Shown: piece by piece, positions 1 to 10,040 of the stretch | Layout of the letters: each line of letters opens with the position of its first letter | How positions within the stretch are numbered: position 1 is the stretch's first letter | NCBI GenBank assembly: GCA_037903475.1 | Contig: JBAJFG010000232.1 | Coordinates: 1,302,001 to 1,366,000 of the forward strand | Direction of reading: 5' to 3' | Source of the DNA: Ancylostoma caninum | Taxonomy: Eukaryota > Nematoda > Chromadorea > Rhabditida > Ancylostomatidae | Length of the DNA: 64,000 nucleotides | The notes under the pieces: generated by a model | Seen by the model: only the letters and a program-made list of their open reading frames with translations | Told to the model about the DNA's origin: nothing | Database searches by the model: none | Program-made: the position numbers and the translations under genes

Positions 1-230
1 AAGAGGCATGATTAACATTGACACGTTGACGACAATGGGATCCACGGCTGGGTCCCATCTTTGCGGCCATCACGGACCAAGGGACCCACCGGTGGGTCGC
101 ACCTCAAAAACGAGGATCCCGTACTCAGAATCTCCTGAAACTTTGCCCACGGGGGCTATTTCACCCACCGAGTTTGGATATAATTATCATTTTGTACCTT
201 ATAACCAAATTCGCGGGTTACGGTAGGGAT
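1..230. repeat. Degenerate GGTGGGTC-type repeat fragment
   Basis: Several motifs of the type GGGACCCACCGGTGGGTC lie here in a GC-richer context. Similar wording (GGACCCATCCTCCATCGGTG) recurs at about 11.5-12.04 kb, so this looks like a truncated piece of the same dispersed degenerate repeat. The 72-codon open frame here has no domain or splice context and is not called. Confidence 0.35.
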
Positions 231-2276
231 ACTGTATCACTTTTATTTGAAAAATCGATAAAAATACATCAAGAGTATGATAATAAGATAATTTCACGTA
301 TATTCTAAAATTTATGTCAAATTGTATTATAATTCCATATTTGCGATAAATGTCATAATCACTGAAACTTATTGAAAAATTATCAATATTATTGGAATTT
401 TTATTGATTGATTGTAGTTGTTGTCATTTGTGTGCTATTTGTCGATAATAACTGCAAGAATATTAAAGCTGTCAAAGCCCATAGAAATGACGAAAACCCC
501 GTTTTCGGAGGGTCCGGAAGTGCAGTTCACGGACTACCTGGGTGGAGCGATCCGTGAATCTGCTGGCTGCCAACCACGTTTGCAGTGTTGGCAGACACGT
601 CTAGAGGTGTCCGATCGATGAGATCAACGGCTTCACGCGTCCACTCAGCTCGACATACTGTTACAAATTCCCTCCCGAAAAACGTTTAAATGTAGGGTTT
701 AAAGAACTTTTTGTAACATTTTAGGTATACCATCGGATTCAGCGTGTCGAGCAGATTTAGAATCTGGTAAAAGCTCAGACAAGAAAACAAGGTGACACAC
801 TGTCTTTAAGGTTACGGTCATTTCGGTATCCTTCCGTTGTCAGCTATGGATATAAGGAACTATCCGAATAACAGACATCACAATTGGAAAGAAAGAAGTC
901 GAAAAATTATTAGGTTGGTCTGAAAGTTTTGCACCATATTTCTACTTTTTCAAGGAAATTTCAGTTTATTGTGAATAGATACCAGTCAACAAAATAATTA
1001 GCAACCTTCCTTCGTGCAGTTCTCCTTTCGGCTGCGTCGGAGGTGGCTCGCCACGCGGAAGCCAACTTCTTTCTGTACATGATCGTATTTTTATTTATTT
1101 ATTTCATTCACTCAATTGGTGCTCTTTACAACGACAATAAATACGGCAGGCCAGCTTGGCGCATCTGCACATAGCTGCATACGCAGTCCAGTATCCATGC
1201 CCTGCCCTTAACTAATAGGACCTTTAGGAGTAAGTAGCTGGTAGACACACTGCTTGAAGCCTTCGGGTATTACCACTAAACACAGGCGATTGGCACTGGG
1301 GAATGCCACTACTCAAGCAGTGGTAAGCAATGAGCAGTCTAGGGGTGAATTTTCGGAAGTTAGGTATCCACCGCCTTAACAATTCACCCTTCGCTACACC
1401 TGTTACTCTCTGGTTTACGCAGGATCAACAATGCTGCCAAGCAATAGAAAGTGGAAGTAAAGGCTACCATGAACTAAATTTTAGGTCCGAAGTTTATAGC
1501 AAAGCTGGATCAACAGCCTAAAATTTAGTGTAGCAAAAAAAAACTAGTGGGTTACTAAGGTCTCAGCAGGCTTACCTTAAAACGCCAATAAATGGATAAC
1601 TGTGTACGGTTGACATACAGCCTCCAACTCTCATATCCAGTAATGAGTTGGCGGAGAAAGTTGTGTGTGGACGCAGCAGCAAAGACTGACACACATTCAC
1701 TCTTGCAAGGCTGTTATTTCGTGAGGGAAACAAGCCGACATCAGTTTTCTGCAACCCAGCTCTTGAAGTTGCCCGACGAATGTTGTACGTCTGCAGCCAG
1801 GTGTGTTCTACAGTTCACATACGTTTTCTTTTTTCTGATTCAAAGTCTATGAAATTTTGTATCTCAAAAAATATGCTGCAAGGCGAGCAGGCTCGATTTC
1901 AAGGTATCTCGTCAATCGACTTTCCTTCCCTTCCATTGCTTCCAAAAATTCCTGGTCGTCGAAATCTGATCTTCGAGCTATTCCTTCTTCATCTGTAGGA
2001 TTGTATCTCCCTACCTGAGCTACTCGAATGTGTCTTGACGTGGCTTTGCCAATTTTTCTTCAGCTAAAATTTCTTTGGGATCGCGGAATAACTGTGTTGC
2101 ATTCCCACCTTTCCGGAAGTGGTAGAGCATGACGTGATGAATATGGATATGATTCTCGATAGTACCGTTACTAAGTAAAAGAAGAGGATCATTTACATGA
2201 AAAAAAAACCGTCCAAAAGCCTTAATTTTTACGAGAAAAAGAGTGGCGAAAAAAGCCGCATTATTCATGCACCAAT
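231..2276. other. AT-rich intergenic DNA, no gene seen
   Basis: Open frames are short, overlap on both strands and lack convincing splice sites. The only recognisable item is a mariner-like end near 911-936. Nothing else is supported. Confidence 0.5.
911..936. mobile_element. Isolated mariner-like terminal sequence
   Basis: The text TTAGGTTGGTCTGAAAGTTT followed by TGCACC resembles the terminal inverted repeats of mariner elements. No partner end was found nearby, so at most this is a solo or truncated end. Resemblance is from memory of the family, not an alignment. Confidence 0.3.
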
Positions 2277-2788
2277 CTAATAGTAATCCCCCTGTTTATC
2301 TCTATTCAACACCATCTCTTATACAAGTTGCATACATTTTCGTTCTATCACGTAGACTATGAAGAAATTGTTTGAGAGAATTTCCTGAAGTTTAGTTGGA
2401 CCAATTAGGCACGGGAAAGCGCATCACCTTACTTATGTACCACTAGTACACGCTTAACGGTTCTGCCTGAACGGTGTAAACATTCTGTTTCTTCATGGTG
2501 GGTGATACAAAGAGGACGCACACATCCGTTGCTGATAAATAGTGCGGAAAGAATTCTACTCGCTTGCTCTTTACTTTTGGAAGTCACAAGCTTGCCCACT
2601 CTTTCGACCTTCGATCTCTATCAGAGCTGATCAATTCAGCCTTTACCTCTACGACCGTTCTTCTAGAATTAGCTTTGTGATGTTGTCCAGCAGATGAAAA
2701 TATTGACCATTTGCGAACCTAGCGACAATGGGGTAGACTGTGTCATGTAGATGGCCGAATATACCATACAAGGTGGCTGGATCAGGAC

Positions 2789-3934
2789 CAGGGATGTGCG
2801 GAAGTAAAATTTCAAATCCCGTAAAACGTAAAACGAAAAGCGGAAGGCCAAAAATGAGCGGAAAACGGAAAGCGTAAAACGGAAAAAGGAAAATTTTGCC
2901 CACGCATAGGTTTGTGACCAAAGGTCATCTTCAACATTAGATTTTCTAGGAATCTTCTTGATGAGCATAAGTGGTGACTCTTTCAAGTAATTAAGTACCC
3001 TCAAGCCCACTGATGGTACGTACTTCAAACGCCTAGAATATAGGTAGATTGAGGAGTATTTATCCTTCACCTAGTCACGGGATATTATCAGAGTTATATA
3101 ATCGGTAAGCATCTTTGTCATTGAATGTTTAAGTATACGAGAAGCTGTAAAGTGTCAAAAGTGCGACTTCCTTGCTTTACTGACATATTCTGCAAAAATT
3201 CAGACAAAAATGTAACTTTGATTATTAATACGCTTAGGATCCGAGAAGGATCACTTTATCCACAACGGATCTCGTTGGGGCGAGTCAGCGAAGGTGGAAG
3301 GAGAAGAAGAACAGCGTGTGGGGAACGTGAAACACAAGCAGCCCCAGCATTGCGCAAGACATCAGCGTCAGCGGCGCCAGTGTGAAGCTGGGGATCAATT
3401 AAAACGGTGACAATTACGGTGTTGCCTTATTCTTTTGTCAAGCTGAAAGAAGGCCTACATCATGCGTTGATTCGCAAGAATGCTTGATGCTCTCACCATG
3501 GCAGGTTACAGTTCCATGGAAATTTTGTATGAGTCCACTTTTCACTTCTGTGTAACCTTTTTTTTTTCCTTTTTTGAGATTATTGAGGAGAGCAAGGCAC
3601 TTGAATGGTATATTTGGAACTACGTTGAAGACCAGCAAAACCGCGACGAGACATTTACCCTGCAGCTGAGACAAAAAAAGAAACAAAATAGTTCAAACTT
3701 CGTGGCGTTTAGACGTCAATTTCTGCGCCATTGTTGTGAACTCATGTACACTGCGCATCGAAACACGAGAACCCTCTTCAGGATAGGGAAGTACACCGAA
3801 AACAACGATTCCTCTCACTCCATTGTTTTCCGCGATTTTCCGTTTCCGGGCCCAAAACCCGTAAAACGTAAAACGTAAAACGGAAGGCCAAAAATGGGCG
3901 GAAAACGGAAAACGGAAAATTCCGCACACCCCTG
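2789..3934. mobile_element. Non-autonomous hAT element (1,146 bp) with 8-bp target duplication
   Basis: The ends are CAGGGATGTGCGGAA on the left and the reverse complement of CAGGGGTGTGCGGAA on the right, one mismatch in 15. The element is bracketed by the direct 8-mer ATCAGGAC (2781-2788 and 3935-3942). CAGGG termini with 8-bp duplications are diagnostic of the hAT superfamily. Inside each end are subterminal arrays of AAAACG/GGAAAACG hexamer-like repeats, another hAT habit. No transposase-like frame was recognised, so it is a deletion derivative or MITE. The paralogous position in copy B (about 7,860) is an empty site. Confidence 0.85.
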
Positions 3935-4306
3935 ATCAGGACTCAGATGAAATTCGCTAAGCACCGATTTGCAGAGTACATAACTGTACGAGATGGTTTA
4001 TCTTGTGCCCACGATGACATCCCCTGCTCTGAAAAGATGTAATGGATAAGTGGACTAGAGGACAGATTTTTTTCGAATCTCTCCCATTTCTTGCTGTCAT
4101 TGTTGAGAAAGGGCTTCTGGAGGATGAATATTAAAGAATAGGAACTTTCTTCTGTTCGTGGTTGTTTAACAATTTTTCGTGAAACTCAGGCATTTTGAAA
4201 ATGGGATACATTGTGGTGAATAGAGGCGAACAGAGGCATTAATACCATATTAAACTTATCGCCATCTTTCAGAAAGACGTTATGGAGAATAATTGAATAG
4301 AAATCC

Positions 4307-4425
4307 GATAAAATCAAGATGCCCGGGTGTTGTTTAATTATTGGTTGAGACGGTATAAAATAAAGGGCCGAGCACCGTCAGATGTCAGACAAACTCATCG
4401 TCAGCAGCTCCTCTCAATCTCATTG
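4307..4425 (+). promoter_or_regulatory. Core promoter and non-coding leader exon of ABF gene A
   Basis: A GATA element (CCGATAAA, core 4307-4310), the block TTGTTTAATTATTGGTTGA and a TATA box (TATAAAA, 4354-4360) precede a leader exon that ends at a good donor (CATTG|GTAAGT, exon end 4425). Transcription probably starts near 4384, by distance from the TATA box. The leader intron would end at the acceptor TTGGTTTAG (4932), seven bases before the ATG. The whole arrangement is repeated upstream of gene B with the same 47-base GATA-to-TATA spacing. Confidence 0.6.
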
Positions 4426-4509
4426 GTAAGTATTCGTTCGAGCTTCTGCGTGGTACTTGTGCAATATGTATACAGAAAGTAGGAAGGAATACACAATGTG
4501 AAAGGTCCG

Positions 4510-4640
4510 CTGGGCCCGCACGTACCATTGGAAATGTCGAGAATCCTACCCACATGGGTATGATTAGAAGTGGGTAGCAGCAAGGACGTCATTTGCTGGT
4601 AAACAGTGAATGATGAGAACCGGGTGAATGGTGGTTCGGT
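4510..4640. repeat. MITE relic in leader intron of gene A
   Basis: The words GGGCCCGCACGTACCATTGG, CCCACATGGGTATGATTA and TGGTAAACAGTGAATG match the dispersed CCCATGGGTA MITE family described at 46,772. A similar relic sits at the same place in gene B, so the insertion predates the duplication. Confidence 0.5.
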
Positions 4641-4938
4641 TTTGTTGAAAGGTCTACTGTGGGTAAGCTCATTATGCATGCATTGCGCATACGGGCCCCT
4701 GATTCGCGCTGGCCTACTGTATTTTCCATTATCAGGTCTCGAGGTGAAGGAGATGTTTATCACTGAAAAGTCTAAAAAAGATTGCAACAATTGTATAGAG
4801 CCGTGTTTTCGGAAATTCCCGTCTCGTAAAAGTTATTCGAAAACTATGTCATGACCCTCTGATGACCAAACATCTCTCAGCTGATCTCAGTTTCGTTGAA
4901 TTTCTAAAACTAAAGAAAAAACCTTGGTTTAGCTGAAA

Positions 4939-5560
4939 ATGAGTCCTCTCCTCATTTGCTTGCTACTATTCGCCATCGTCGACGTGTCGTACCCCGGCAT
5001 TATCTTGACGACATGTGCCAGAATGGATACCCCCATACTTGAAAAGGCAGCCCGATTTGCTTGCATTACATCATGTCAGTGGCAGGTAAGCCATTTCTCC
5101 ATTTGCAGTGAAGTTGTTAGTTGATTGTAAGACGAAGTGGTATGATAGAAAACTGCCATAACTTGCGCTTGTCTGCTTCAAAGTGATTTAATGTATTGTA
5201 GATATGCTCCAGCTAGATTTATCTTTTTTGAGAGAAAAAAGTATTAATTGATTATACGATAGGATAAGAAAATTAGGGTTTCGCACATTATTCAGGAAAT
5301 CTAGAAGCAAATAACTTATTTTGACAGAGCTCCATCAATGATGGCAGTTCAGCAGCGCGTGATTGATACATATAGAAAGTGAGGAAATTTGTAGGATCTT
5401 ACTGATTGTCAACTAACCAGGAAAGATAAAAACAAAGCCGTCATCATTTTCTGTATCTTGGCACAGACCTTTCTCAATATTTACTTTCCAGGACTGCGGA
5501 ACTGGCTACTGCAGGTGGAGACAAGGGCGACCGGTTTGTGTGTGCTCACGATGTCATTAG
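4939..5560 (+). CDS. abf-2: ABF-family antimicrobial peptide precursor, gene A
   Basis: Two exons, 4939-5085 and 5492-5560, joined in phase 0 (CAG|GTAAGC ... TTTCCAG|GAC), give a 71-residue precursor. Residues 1-19 form a signal peptide (MSPLLICLLLFAIVDVSYP). The mature part has eight cysteines (26, 42, 46, 51, 56, 65, 67, 70) in the cysteine-stabilised alpha/beta order C...CxxxC...C...GxC...CxC..C. The stretches TCARMDTPILEKAA, CITSC, CGTGYC and GRPVCVC closely match Caenorhabditis ABF-2, a secreted, membrane-active antibacterial peptide. The ATG is the first after a TTGGTTTAG acceptor and sits at the same position in gene B. Unlike ABF-2 it ends one residue after the last cysteine. Gene A has D-C-G and R-W-R where B has K-C-G and K-K-R, so it is less basic. 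Confidence 0.93.
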
Positions 5561-5709
5561 AGAAAAAAGTCACTAGATTGGAGGAACTCAGCATAGTTCT
5601 CCTCGATAAAGATTTGCATGTATTTTTACTGTATACCTTTCTTTCCAAGCTCTCGGTGCAATAGATTGAATAGTAGAATACTAGAGATGGATTAGGTGAA
5701 ATTTTTAAG

Positions 5710-5930
5710 TATGCCGTTTCGCCTCTATCGTTATGCGGAAACAGAATTTAAGTAGAGCCACTCCCGAGCTCTTCAGTAGGTAGGAGTGGCTTTCTATGAG
5801 GTAATAGTAAATAGAGAATAGCGGGATAGAGTATGTATAAAGGCTTGAGAGGAGGGGGGCTTATATACAGGTATTTGGCCCGGAGGCTCTAAGGAAATGA
5901 GAACGCGGGTACGGGTTAATGATCTGTGGC
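5710..5930. repeat. Hairpin-bearing dispersed repeat, first copy
   Basis: The order GTTTCGCCTCTATCG, AGCCACTCC...GGAGTGGCT (a stem), GGGGCTTATATACAGG recurs at 8,655-8,830 inside the leader intron of gene B in the same orientation. It is therefore an interspersed repeat and not part of the duplicated segment. Origin unknown. Confidence 0.45.
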
Positions 5931-6026
5931 CAACCTGCTGGTGATCTTATTCGCAAACTTTTCAATGCTGGTAATTTTTTTGTAACTCACAGTATTATTA
6001 GAAAATAAATTTGTTCTTAATCTTGT

Positions 6027-6311
6027 TTACCAAACCTGTGACAAGAACAGATTGTTGATGTGGAGCACGTCGAAATCGCCTTTCAAAAACTTGCGAATTC
6101 TCGCGACCTTAGCGTTTGCTGTGGAGGTCTCCACCGAATTGTTGGCAAGGATATGTCGAATTGAACGTACGCTAAACTGCTGAAGAAAAATGCGTTTGAG
6201 CCGAGTTGTAACACTTCGAAGTGGAGCTCCCACTTTGGCAATTATCTTCACAATAGCCTGACACCTTGTCCTCCGCCTTCTGAGTCCATCAAACCACAGA
6301 TATTGCAACAA
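6027..6311 (-). pseudogene. Possible helix-turn-helix transposase remnant
   Basis: A minus-strand frame of 94 codons reads like the DNA-binding start of a Tc1/mariner-type transposase: basic, with a run of the type VxxIxxxxxxxxxxxTxRLKRIF followed by FSVRSIRHIL. No catalytic domain, inverted ends or start context were found. The resemblance is general only; it could be an unrelated repeat. Confidence 0.22.
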
Positions 6312-8191
6312 ATAATGGGAAATTTAGAAATAATATAAAACAGCAACTCATTCACGAGTCTGAAAGGTGGTGCTGGAGGTAAGGTTGTCCATCGGCTGAT
6401 GGCGCTGTCAATACCCACACCACACCTAATCGACACCAGAATTCCTCGGTTTTGCCATTGTTATTCTTAATTATTCTAAATACCAGTTGTTCTATGACAT
6501 GCATTACGAAACAGACCAGTGATCCCTATTCCTCTCTTTCCAACAACAAGACTTGATCTGCTCGCAAGGAGCACAGATTTTCTGTCACGTAGGTTATGGA
6601 TAGTTGTTAGTGAGCATTCTCTGGAGTTCGGTTGGACCAATTAGGCATTGGAAAACGGATTATTTTACTTATCTACCACTAATAGGTGGTTAACGACTTT
6701 GCTGCAACGGCGCAAAAATTTCCGTTTTCTCACGTAGATTATTTGTTTATTATATACATCGTGAAAATTCACAGTGCAGTACAAAACGGTATGGCCAAGT
6801 TAATGGTGGTATGGAGAGGACGTGCAGGTTTTTTGGTGACAAGTTATGCGATAAGAAGCCTGCTCGTTTGCTTTTCAGTTTTGGAATTCACAAGCTCTTC
6901 CTCCCTTTCGACTTCACTATTTGTCAAGGATATTACAGGAGCAAATAGATAATACAACACGACATACCAATTAATACACTCCTTAAAGGTCCGTTCAACA
7001 TTCACCTTTAGGATTCTACATCTAGAATTGTCTTTGGGATGTCGTCCACCATAGGAAAGTGTCGCCTGTGTGCTTGCCTATTCCCAGCAGATGCTCTGAT
7101 GATCGACAGTGATACAACTGGCGAGGTTCATTTGGCAACCTCGCAGATGGGTTTGCCAGCTACCCAGGTAAACGATTTCCGTCAAATGTCTTACCAAACA
7201 TCAAGTTCCCCAAATGTGTTGCCAAACAAACCTCTCCAGTAGCATCGCCACCTGAATCCTGCCATCAAGCAAAAGGGTTGTTTATTGATTACATCTCTAT
7301 ATCGCAAAGGAACGATTAACATCGATCTGTGCTTGCGTAGAGTTCAACAGTAGGCCTTATATCTCCAGGTCCAGACGTTGATGTCCAACTTGATGTTGAA
7401 CACTTCCCTCTGCTATTGAACTTCATCGTGTGAAGGTGAAGGCTAACTGTTGAAGACATAGGCGTACGACCCGCGCCTGCCAATGGCGTGTTGGGTCGGA
7501 GTCTTCTCTCCATACAGCTCCCATCACGTTGAAGCTGGTGGAGGGATGGTCGACCGCTCAACATGGCAGCATAGGAAAGACTGAAGAAAAAGTTATTAAC
7601 CGCGCAAAAATCTCGCTATCATAAGAAAACGTGAACATGAACGCCTTATCAGAACACCCGTGAAATGTATCGCCAGTATATTCTCTCGCCTTTTGTATTG
7701 CCAAACAGAATCTTGACCCATTCTCCAGAAAAATTTATAGCCATGTAAAATTTTATACCATGAAATGTATTGCCAAACACATTCTCTCGCCAAATGCATC
7801 GCCACCGAACGTCAGAGCAGGTTGTCCCATGTAGATGGCCAAGTGAAATATCCAAGGTTTACTGGTTCTTTATATGGAAATCAGATCAAGTTTTTATGCA
7901 CTGCTTTGCAGAATACAAAACTGTGAGGGGTTGTTCATCCCACGCGCGCGATGACATCAATTATCCTAAAAACATGCAATGGGTATGCAGATTAGAGGCC
8001 AGAAATGTTTTCGAATCTCCCCTCATTTGCCTCTTTCATTATTGCGAAATGTTCAACAATTTTTCGCGGAACTCCGGCACTTTTTGAAATTTTATGGACT
8101 ATTTCTAACGAAGAGGAACAGAGACATTGTTGTCAGATTGGGACACATCGCTGTCCTTTAGAAACAGGATATGGAGAAAAATGCGACATCC

Positions 8192-8320
8192 GATAAACCG
8201 AAGCTGTGCAGATGTTGTTTAATTAGTGGTTGACGGCGTATAAAACGAACGGCTGAGCAGCAGCAGATGTCAAGCAAACTCATCGTTAGCAACACCTTCC
8301 AATCTCTCCGGTCGGTGGGT
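8192..8320 (+). promoter_or_regulatory. Core promoter and leader exon of ABF gene B
   Basis: CCGATAAA (GATA core from 8192), TTGTTTAATTAGTGGTTGA and TATAAAA (8239-8245) are kept in the order and spacing seen at gene A. The leader exon (CAGATGTCAAGCAAACTCATC) probably ends at one of two candidate donors near 8311 or 8319. The leader intron ends at TTGGTTTAG-type acceptor CTGGTTTAG (9392), seven bases before the ATG. Conservation in otherwise diverged flanks implies function. Confidence 0.58.
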
Positions 8321-8392
8321 AACTCTTCTGCAGCATTTGTGGAATGAACAGAGAAGGTAACAAAAAACGTACGAGGTAAGAGGTAAACCGGG

Positions 8393-8500
8393 CCCAGCTG
8401 CACCATTAGAAAAGTAGCTAATCTGATATCCATGGGTATGGCTAGACATGGATAACAACTGGGAGTTCACCCGTGAGTAGACGGTAAGGGATAAGTGCTG
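8393..8500. repeat. MITE relic in leader intron of gene B
   Basis: GGGCCCAGCTGCACCATTAG, CCATGGGTATGGCTAGACAT and the following text match the relic at 4,510-4,640 and the CCCATGGGTA MITE family. Confidence 0.5.
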
Positions 8501-8654
8501 GGTAAGGAGTGAGTTCCGATACGTTGACTCGTTCACCACGGATAATCTCAATATGCACTCATTGGGAAGAAATTTGCTGGCGCCTAGTTCCTTCTTTTAC
8601 ATTATCAGGTTTTGACATAAAAGAGACGCCTATCACTGTTAATTGAAACTAGGA

Positions 8655-8830
8655 TGTAAGCCTGTTTCGCCTCTTATCCTTAGGCAGACATTTTTTACAA
8701 CCCGTTTTAAACCACTTCCGAGGCTCAGGGTGGGAGTGGTGGCTAAGAATGAACTGGGAGAGGGGTTTATATACCTAAGGGACAGGGCGGGGCTGGCGTG
8801 AAGGGAGGTAGATCTAGGTTAATGAAGAAG
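8655..8830. repeat. Hairpin-bearing dispersed repeat, second copy
   Basis: Matches 5,710-5,930 (GTTTCGCCTCTTATCC, CCACTTCCGAGGCTC, GGGAGTGGTGGCTAAG, GGGGTTTATATACC). It forms part of the extra sequence in the leader intron of gene B. Confidence 0.42.
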
Positions 8831-9398
8831 GTCAAAGAAGGTAACTAAACAAACGGGGCTGTAGTCTAGAGACCTATTCAACGATGTGTGTATTTAGTTT
8901 ATAGAAGAATTTCTTGTGATTTTTGACACTACCGAAGAATGCATGTTTGTATTTATTATAGAGTATACATTTGAGAACAGATTTTAATATAAGTTCTTTG
9001 GTTCATTTGATCCCATGTAATTGTTCTATAAGCAGAATAAGACGTTCCATGAAATCCTCATAAGCAGAGCAGGATCTAGAAATCCGTAGCACTTCGGAAT
9101 AAGTAATTGTGATTTTTAGATTATTGCAGATAAAAGAATCACCATGGCTAAAACGATTTACCCTAAGGGGGAAGCAATCTTTTCCGTTATACTGTTTAGT
9201 AATGATATTGTCGTTGATTATTTTAATCTTAGGCAGACTGTAACATCCAGATCCCTGTGCCCGGGAATTCTTCCCCCCTCACCCCTCGCCAGAAAAAAGT
9301 CCGTTTAAAAACAGTGTCATGATATTCTTATGTCCAAAAATGTTTTTGCTGATCTCGGCACTGTTGAAACTCTTAAGAAATCCCTGGTTTAGCTAAGA

Positions 9399-10000
9399 AT
9401 GAACTGCCTTCTCATTTGCCTGCTACTCTTCGCCATTGTCAACGTGTCTTCCCCTGGTATTGTCGTGACGACATGTGCGAGAATGGATACCCCCATACTT
9501 GAGAAAGCAGCTCGATATGCTTGCATTAAATCGTGTCAGTGGCAGGTAAGCCATTCGTTCTCATTTCTGAAAAGTTGATAGTAATGGAATGAAAAAATGC
9601 TACGAGAGGAACCGTCAAGTGTTTGTGCCTGGGATATGCCATTATCCAAGTATTTGTGCTTATAATATACCGTTATATCTTCAAAGTAATATACCATTAT
9701 AGGAACGTCTGACCAAGATTCATCTTTCTCGAGAGAAAAAAGTTGAAGTTGAAAAGATGTGAGAGAAAAGGAAAATATAGTTTTGCACATGATCCGGGAA
9801 ACCTAGAAGCAACTAGGACATTTTGTACAGAACTCCATCGCATTGCATTGCATTGCAATTCAGCACCACGTGGTTAATACGTATAAAAAGCGACAGAGAT
9901 ACTTTTACAGACTTCTTAAATTATTTTTCAGAAATGTGGAACTGGTTACTGCAAGAAGAGGCAAGGGCGACCGGTTTGTGTGTGCTCACGATGTCATTAG
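9399..10000 (+). CDS. abf-2: ABF-family antimicrobial peptide precursor, gene B
   Basis: Exons 9399-9545 and 9932-10000 join in phase 0 (CAG|GTAAGC ... TTTTTCAG|AAA), giving 71 residues with the same exon lengths as gene A. A signal peptide (MNCLLICLLLFAIVNVSS) is followed by a mature peptide with the same eight cysteines, at 26, 42, 46, 51, 56, 65, 67 and 70, and the CxxxC, GxC and CxC spacings of nematode ABF defensin-like peptides. Lysines in CIKSC and in KCGTGYCKKRQGRP make it more cationic than gene A and closer to Caenorhabditis ABF-2. It should be secreted, probably by intestine or pharynx. The reading frame is intact, with good splice sites and a conserved promoter, so it is probably active. 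Confidence 0.94.
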
Positions 10001-10040
10001 AGAAAAAAAAAGTTACTAGATAGGAGGAACTCAGCATTAT

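Larger units (their letters stand above)
2277..5690 (+). repeat. Segmental tandem duplication, copy A
   Basis: This block aligns colinearly with about 6,510-10,040. Shared landmarks are TTGGACCAATTAGGCA (2398 and 6630), CATGTAGATGGCC (2744 and 7828), GCAGAGTACATAACTGT against GCAGAATACAAAACTGT (3970 and 7909), the promoter TATA box, the leader exon, a MITE relic in the leader intron, and both ABF coding exons. Similarity fades about 70 bases after the stop codon. Copy A alone carries the hAT insertion; copy B alone has about 640 bases of extra sequence in its leader intron. Confidence 0.85.
6510..10040 (+). repeat. Segmental tandem duplication, copy B
   Basis: This is the second copy of the block at 2.3-5.7 kb, in direct orientation, carrying ABF gene B. 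It lacks the hAT element of copy A but has its own inserted text: a run with repeated CCAAA(C/T)GTGTTGCCA-like words at about 7,160-7,810, and about 640 bases between roughly 8,650 and 9,290 in the leader intron. Confidence 0.85.

Noticed and set aside
2649..3929. ORFs inside the hAT element as transposase or host genes
   Set aside because: They arise from the AAAACG subterminal repeats and have no transposase motifs.
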